Source: SIG565 sp045613385
GTDB lineage: Bacteria; Bacillota; Clostridia; Oscillospirales; Acutalibacteraceae
DNA length: 12,529 nucleotides
Assembly: GCA_045613385.1 (NCBI GenBank)
Contig: JAZLAW010000012.1
Coordinates: 1 to 12,529, forward strand
Reading direction: 5' to 3'
Position 1 is the stretch's first letter, and every line of letters starts with the position of its first letter. The translations under genes were made by a program, and so were the position numbers. The notes under the pieces were generated by a model that made no database searches, had not been told where the DNA came from, and saw nothing but the letters and a program-made list of their open reading frames with translations. This document shows positions 5,181-11,300 of this stretch, in pieces.

Positions 5181-7162
5181 ATTGTATATTCCTGGCGCAT
5201 CATTACGTGGTCCTGATATTCCTTATCAAGCTCAACGAAATATGCACTCCAACCCCATATACGAACAACAAGTTGTGTATGATTTTCCGGATGTAGTTGC
5301 GCATCCTTCATAGCCGCAGCATTAACGGCATTAAGTTGCAACTGATGTCCGCCAATATCAAAGTATGATTTTACAAGACGGGCAACCTTGCCGATGCTAT
5401 CCTGGTCGTTGAACATACCGCCGTGGAACTCAAGTGTCAACGGACCGCCATTAATTGCGCGGGTAAAATCAGGTTTACTAAAGGATGAAATAACCGAAAT
5501 TGGTCCGGGTATTTTAGCAAAAATACTACACGAGAAGTTAGTGCCAAAAGGCTCACCCTTGCGTCTTCCATCGGGCGAAGCGCCAATTTCTGCGGCGTGC
5601 CAGAGATAGAACATAGCCGAACCTGTGCCTGCGCGCCAGATACCACCGCGGCAATTCTTTTTACCTTCGAGTGCATCTGCAAACGATTCAAGCAGTTCTG
5701 CGGCCAGTTTATCAACTTCATCGATATTCTGGCCCATTTTGGGAGTTTCATAACGAAGAAGCGCCAACATATCACTATCATTTGCAAAATCTTCGTCAAC
5801 AGCCTTTATGAGTTCCTCTGCTGTAAAGCGCTTTTCATCATAAATATACTTCTTTATAGCCATAAGCGAGTCTGCGCCCGTAGCTATACCTGTGCCGTGC
5901 ACACCAAAGTTATTGTATTTGCCACCAACCGAAATATCATCAACCGACATCATAACCTTCATAAAGGGTGATGGAACAAACCATAAATCTTTTATGGATG
6001 AAGTGATTTTATCACACTCTGCTTTAATTCTTGATTTAATATCTGCCATAAAATCATCGAATGTTGCGCATTTTGACAAACTGCTGTGGAGAGCATCATC
6101 AACCACTTTCGGATATGAAAGCGCTGCAATGTTAGCAACATCTGCTCCCACTTTAGGAATAATAAACTCCCAACAGGCCGCGAGTGTATAATTTGCCGCA
6201 TCTTCCGGTTCATATCCTAAATCAGTGAGGCCTTTTATAACAATATCATCATTACTGTACTGCGGGAAGCCCAGACCTGCCTTGGTGAGTTCAGTGCCAA
6301 GTTCATAAACTTCAATAGGCGTGTTTTTATTGACGCGAAGATTGATCTTCGGGTCGATAAGCTTCAAGTTATTACTTGCTTTAAGGCAAAGCTTTGAAAG
6401 TTCATTGAATACTTCGTTTCCGTTTTCGTCAAGGCCGCCAAGTGCCATACTCTGACCATTGTCGCCCTGTTGTACGCCAACATAAGTATCGCTGTCCTTA
6501 TTGAAGGATAAAAAGAAATCTTCGATAAGAGCCAAAGCAGTTTCTTCGGTATAAACACCCGCATCCATATCACGTTTGAAATAAGGATACATATATTTAT
6601 CGAATCTTCCGACAGTATTATGATAGTTTCCTTCAAGCCATAAGGCATAATGAACTATACGGAAAAACTGTAGCGCTTCGCGGAAATTAGTAGCCGAATA
6701 ACGCGGAACGCGGTTAAGAGTTTTTACAATATCTTCTCTTCCCTGTCGTGCAGCCTCTTCTTTATAGCGGTCAGCAAGAGAAATAATTGCATCGATACTA
6801 CGGCACGAGTACTCGTCAGCATTTTTACGCGCTTCAAGAAGTCCCATCCCGATTATCTTCTCATAATCGGGAGACAGGTTCGAAATATATCCTAATTCAT
6901 GGATATAATGTTCTTTTTTTAACTGTTCCCATTCCTTTTCAGTAAAGCAATCCGGAATATTAGAAACGGTACGAATAAAACAGATTTGCTCATTCGGTAA
7001 AATCACGGGTTTTTCTTCGGCAATGAGTCGCTCAAAGCGGTCTGTCATACGTTCTACCGGTGACAAACCCTTAGCTGCATACTCACCCGCCAAATCCCAA
7101 TCTACTGCATGGCGAAATTTGTGATGTTGTTTTGAAACTATATAATGTAATAACTCGTTCAT
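5177..7162 (-). CDS. Compact glycyl radical enzyme of unknown substrate (not a canonical pyruvate formate-lyase)
   Basis: This 661-residue protein belongs to the PFL-like glycyl radical superfamily. The C-terminal radical loop is VVRIWGWSAYFVEL with radical Gly637, preceded by the usual GGHQLQLN strand (604-611) and the SPDGRRKGEP loop (529-538). The central active-site loop is AACWEF with Cys330 as the likely thiyl residue and Glu332 two residues later. Cys-x-Glu is the arrangement of choline lyase, diol dehydratases and hydroxyphenylacetate decarboxylase; PFL has Cys-Cys. The reaction is therefore more likely an elimination or decarboxylation, but the substrate is not recognisable. Trp636 and Trp638 flank the radical glycine where most relatives have a small residue and Tyr/Phe. 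The enzyme is about 100-200 residues shorter than most characterised members, although both catalytic loops are present. It has its own promoter and is coupled to its activase. No microcompartment or transporter genes are nearby. Confidence 0.92.
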   Translation of the reverse strand: MNELLHYIVSKQHHKFRHAVDWDLAGEYAAKGLSPVERMTDRFERLIAEEKPVILPNEQICFIRTVSNIPDCFTEKEWEQLKKEHYIHELGYISNLSPDYEKIIGMGLLEARKNADEYSCRSIDAIISLADRYKEEAARQGREDIVKTLNRVPRYSATNFREALQFFRIVHYALWLEGNYHNTVGRFDKYMYPYFKRDMDAGVYTEETALALIEDFFLSFNKDSDTYVGVQQGDNGQSMALGGLDENGNEVFNELSKLCLKASNNLKLIDPKINLRVNKNTPIEVYELGTELTKAGLGFPQYSNDDIVIKGLTDLGYEPEDAANYTLAACWEFIIPKVGADVANIAALSYPKVVDDALHSSLSKCATFDDFMADIKSRIKAECDKITSSIKDLWFVPSPFMKVMMSVDDISVGGKYNNFGVHGTGIATGADSLMAIKKYIYDEKRFTAEELIKAVDEDFANDSDMLALLRYETPKMGQNIDEVDKLAAELLESFADALEGKKNCRGGIWRAGTGSAMFYLWHAAEIGASPDGRRKGEPFGTNFSCSIFAKIPGPISVISSFSKPDFTRAINGGPLTLEFHGGMFNDQDSIGKVARLVKSYFDIGGHQLQLNAVNAAAMKDAQLHPENHTQLVVRIWGWSAYFVELDKEYQDHVMMRQEYTI

Positions 7163-7186
7163 TGCACATTACTCCTTTTCAAGTAT

Positions 7187-7215
7187 ATTATATGCCATAA
7201 AAAAGGCAAAGTCAA
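7187..7215 (-). promoter_or_regulatory. Sigma-70-type promoter of the glycyl radical enzyme operon
   Basis: On the minus strand TTGACT (7210-7215), 17 nt, then TATAAT (7187-7192): a nearly perfect promoter. Start would be near 7180, giving a very short leader that begins just before the AAGGAG site at 7172-7177, 9 nt before the ATG at 7162. The -35 element is inside the arm of the upstream terminator hairpin. Confidence 0.8.
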
Positions 7216-7252
7216 GCAAAAATAGTAATTATTTCTATTTTTGCTTGACTTT
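7199..7252 (-). terminator. Strong hairpin terminator after the SGNH lipoprotein gene, overlapping the next promoter
   Basis: Positions 7208-7225 and 7235-7252 are perfect inverted repeats of 18 bp with a 9-nt AT-rich loop, only a few bases after the lipoprotein stop codon. On the minus strand the stem is followed by GCC and six T (A-run 7199-7204). The plus-strand side also has a T-run (7250-7255), so it may work in both directions. Its promoter-proximal arm contains the -35 box of the downstream operon. Confidence 0.85.
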
Positions 7253-7258
7253 TTTATC

Positions 7259-8278
7259 TTATTTCCAATAACCGAGTTCTACGCCCTTTTGGTAAATAAC
7301 ATCGGCCAAAAGTTTATAGCCTATATCGCTCATGTGACATTCGTCCTTTTTGCCCTGATAAAGAAAAGTTGCGGGCATTCTTTTTTTCATAATGCACCAT
7401 TCATCCATTTTTTTAATTTCAAGGTCGTAATCCTTATGAGCCTGTTCGTAACCGTATTTGCGCGGATCAGCCACATTTTTACCAAAAGCCGCTTCATACT
7501 TTTCTATATCATCATCGCCATAGAAAGGACAAATAATTATATAGTTTTCATAATATTCTGCAAACTTTTTACATTCCGCGATTCTTTCTTCTACCGGCGG
7601 TCCGCCATTAGCACCCATTAAAACTACAGCTACGTGGCAAGAATCAAACTGTTCGGAATAATCATATTTAACCGGTGTGCCTTTTCTAAGGGTAAGTTTT
7701 GATGTCGCATCACTTCTGACTAAAGTATATGTTCCATCCCTACCATCCTCTCCACCTTTTTTATATTCGATAGAATATTTAACACCGTCTATAATAACTC
7801 GGTTTTGCGGCAAATTATTACCGAAAGCCAGATATTGTATTTTTCTACCATCGGAATAAGAGAATAATTCTCGGTTAAGAACGGCTTTTTCTTGACCTGC
7901 TGGGAAAACAACATCATCCGTCAGTACAAAATCTGCGGCATTGGCACGAGAAGTAATGGTTTCCATTGTTTCACCGCTAACACCTGCATTAATCACTCTA
8001 TACTGTCCGTTAAGATTCGCCTGTAATTGCGCCGGATAAGTATATCCTTCTGCCGGCATACCCATACCTTCCGTAATGCTATCGCCAAAGCAGAGTATCA
8101 CCTTTTCGTTACCGTTTTCAAACTTAGAAATCGGTTTTGCAGCAGTTAGTTTGAATTGCTCGGTTTGAGCAGCATCGCCGTTGCTAACCATTTCCCCATT
8201 GTTATTTTCAGTAGATTTACACGCCGAAAGGGTTAAAAGCACAGTGAACACCAATATGAGTGCTACTAATCTTTTCAT
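7259..8278 (-). CDS. SGNH/GDSL-type hydrolase lipoprotein
   Basis: This 339-residue protein is a predicted exported, lipid-anchored esterase or deacetylase of the SGNH superfamily. A signal peptide (1-19) ends in the lipobox LSAC with Cys20 as the lipidated residue, then an Asn/Ser-rich tether. The four SGNH blocks are all visible: GDSITEG (65-71, Ser67), NAGVSGE with Gly102, MGANGG (221-226) with Asn224, and DECH (312-315) with Asp312 and His315. Between blocks II and III lies a segment of about 100 residues (114-213) not needed by the minimal fold. It is rich in beta strands and may form a lid or binding domain. The substrate, perhaps acetyl or acyl esters on carbohydrates, cannot be told. 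AAGGAG lies just before the ATG and directly after a terminator, with no convincing promoter of its own, so expression may rely on read-through from the surface-protein gene. Confidence 0.88.
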   Translation of the reverse strand: MKRLVALILVFTVLLTLSACKSTENNNGEMVSNGDAAQTEQFKLTAAKPISKFENGNEKVILCFGDSITEGMGMPAEGYTYPAQLQANLNGQYRVINAGVSGETMETITSRANAADFVLTDDVVFPAGQEKAVLNRELFSYSDGRKIQYLAFGNNLPQNRVIIDGVKYSIEYKKGGEDGRDGTYTLVRSDATSKLTLRKGTPVKYDYSEQFDSCHVAVVLMGANGGPPVEERIAECKKFAEYYENYIIICPFYGDDDIEKYEAAFGKNVADPRKYGYEQAHKDYDLEIKKMDEWCIMKKRMPATFLYQGKKDECHMSDIGYKLLADVIYQKGVELGYWK

Positions 8279-8293
8279 ATAACTTCTCCTTTT

Positions 8294-8327
8294 AAAAAAT
8301 ATAGCTGCCTTGCGGCAGCTATATTTT
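8294..8327 (-). terminator. Hairpin terminator after the large surface-protein gene
   Basis: Positions 8296-8309 and 8314-8327 form a perfect 14-bp stem. On the minus-strand RNA the loop is GCAA, a stable GNRA-type tetraloop, and the stem runs into six T (A-run 8294-8299). The ribosome binding site of the SGNH lipoprotein gene follows at once, so termination here would silence that gene unless read-through occurs. Confidence 0.85.
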
Positions 8328-8354
8328 GAAAGTTTGTTTTAGATAACCTACCGA

Positions 8355-11300
8355 TTAATCTTCGTCTTCATCATCTTCATCTTCATCATCTTCGTCGTCA
8401 TCGTCATCATTATCATCATTGTCCATATTAACAACAACTATAACGATTACAACGCCAACAACAAGGAGAAGTAACATCAATGCGCCAATTCCGATGATTA
8501 TGATAAGAGTTAAGTCATCAACCTGAGAACCGAACAACGAATTAGAACCGGAATCATTTTGGTCACCTGCATTCTGCTGAAGGTCGTCTGGTTCTTCGTC
8601 ACTGGGTTCTTCATCGCCAGGCTCTTCATCGCCAGGTTCTTCATCGCCGGGTTCTTCATCGCCGGGTTCTTCGCCTGGTTCATCATCTCCCGGAACTTCA
8701 ACAGGAGCATTCGGATCATCGGTCATTGCCGGCATATTATCTTCAGTTATGCCAACCAAGGATACTTTAAGTTCCTGTACCGCAAGCTTAACACCTTCGG
8801 TAGCAAAACCTACTGTGCCCTTTTCTTTTCTGAATTCACTCATAAACTCAGCATAATCTTCAGCGTTTACTGTAGTGCCGTTCGGGTATGTCTTGATTGT
8901 TTTAGTAGAATCAAAGATTGTCTTATCATCTAACTGGTAGATAACCTTGCTACCCTTGAGTGAAACGTTGATACTACGTACCTTTCTGGAGTTACCGTTA
9001 AGTGTTTCATCCCAGATATACGAATTATCCTGTGTTGTTTCTTTGTCGAGATATGAAGCATCATCCAATGAATGAACGGTTGTTTCGTGATTACCACCAA
9101 GTGTACTTGCGGCATCTTCGCCTATATTATAAATGTGTAAGCCACCACTTGCATAGATACCGAAACCAAGAGCCGACTGGTCTTTAGCCAACAAACGATT
9201 TGTGCCCGCAGTTTCGTCAAGTGTTGCACGAGCAATAATGTGGAGCTGCGGATTTTGTCTGTACAACGAGTTCTTTACGGTAAATACCTTGTAGTTAACG
9301 TTGTAATCTGAGAAATCCTTAAGGATATCAGATTTGTACATGAATGTGAATGTACGGTAATATCCACTTGTGAAGTTCAAACCTTCTTTAGCAATTTCAA
9401 AGAACGAATCACCATTTTCGATATTTGCGTAACCATCCTTCGGAGTAAGCATACTGTTGAATAATGCCTTCGGCATTGTATCAACAGAGAACACTTTACC
9501 GGTAAAGGTCCAATTTTTGAGCGATTCTTCTTTTGTAAGGTCACTCTTCTCTATAACGAAATCGTAATCTCCTTCTTTGTTGACGATTACATAAATATTC
9601 TTGCTCTTACCGTTATAAGTAATCTTAAACGCAGAGAGTCCCGCTGCACCGGAAATAAGAGTATTGCCTGATTTTTGAACTGTACCTTCTGTTGTAGACC
9701 ACTGTACATCCTTTGCAGATACTCTTGTTCCATCTGCGAGTTCAATCTCAACCTTGCTTAAGTCAACAATCTTGTACTCAAACATCGGTAATGCCGGAGA
9801 TTCATCGGTTATGAGATATTTGCCGGCTTCGGCTTTATCTTCATCTTCTTCGTTAGCAGAACCGCTGTCTTCAGAAAGTCCTGCATCGCTCATTACAGGC
9901 ATAGTCTGTGCAGTAATGCCGTTAAGCGCTACTTTGAGAGACTTGAGATAAGCACCTAAACGATTAAATGTGAAACCTACAGTACCCTTGCCGAATGCTG
10001 CTTCATCCATAGAGATGTTGTATTCTTCGGCATCGACTTCTGAACTGTCTTGATTATCCCAAGTTGCAGATTTTATTGTCTTCTTGGTGTCAAGTATCTC
10101 GAGCATTTCACTGCCGGTACCCATGCTGTAAACAATACGATTACCATCCAACATAATACTGTAGTTGATATCCTGACTGATATTAGCAGTTTCTCTTGCG
10201 GGGTACGAGAATACGTACTTAGGATTAAGTGCTGCATTACCCTTAGTAAGTACCGAAGCATCTTCCAAAGAGTTAAGGTATCCATCCCCAACAATACCCT
10301 TGCTTGTAGTGGGCATCATATTAAGAATCTGAACACCGCCGTAGCTTGTATTTCTTAATACAAGTGCATTTGAATCAGCAGCAAACACCTTAGCGCTATC
10401 TGCATTTTCATTAAGAGTTGCTCTGGTAATAAATCCAAAGTAACCGCGGTAAGTATCATCATCACTGGTGCCTGTTGTGTTAGCTACAGTAGCATTTACA
10501 GTATAGTCTGCAAAGTCTTTTAAGATATCCGACTTATACATATAGAGAGCTGTTCTGCTGCCCCAAATATTATTGATAGAGCCAATACCCTGAGTAGTCG
10601 GATTTGCCTTATTGGCTGTAAACGGAATATCTTTGATTTCATCTAAATCATAAGAATCTGTAGCGAGTGTCTTGTGCTCTGAATTGTGGAGATATGTTAC
10701 CCAATCTTCAGCAATATATCCGCCTGTAGCGCAATCAATATCAACGAGATTGAAGTTATAGTCGCCATCCTTATTTACAAGCACATAAACATTTTTGCTC
10801 TGTCCGTTATAGGTTACCTTAAATGTGGTAATACCTGTCTTAGCAGCAATAAGATTGTTTCCTTCAACGTAAGCACTCTTGCCATCTACTACTTCCCACT
10901 TAGCATCTTTAGCAAGTATCTTAGTGCCATCTGCCAACTGGATTTTAATTTTATTAAGGTCGGACTTCTTGTTATTGAACATCGGGATAGCGGGAGCATC
11001 ATCTTTTACAAGATATATACCGGGTTCAACCTGGTCACTCTCGCTTTCGCCTTCTCCGGAACCGCCTTCACCGGAACCGCCTTCGCCACCAGGTGTAGTC
11101 GGTGCGTCGGTCATTTCAGGCATGTTCTCAGCAGAAACGCCTACCAAAGATACCTTGAAGCCCTCTAATACTGCCTTTGTAGCAACAAATGAGAAACCGA
11201 TAGTACCCTTCTTATTAGTGCCATCCATAAATGCATTATAATCGTTAGCACTTACTTCGCCATCATCAGAAGTTTTGATTGTTTCATTAGAATCAAAGAT

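Noticed and set aside
5177..7162. Annotation as pyruvate formate-lyase (pflB) with PFL activase
   Set aside because: The active site has Cys-Trp-Glu rather than Cys-Cys, the protein is about 100 residues short, and the activase carries a ferredoxin-like insert absent from PFL activase.
8355..8513. Sortase (LPxTG) anchor
   Set aside because: No LPxTG or similar motif precedes the membrane helix, and the tail is acidic instead of basic.
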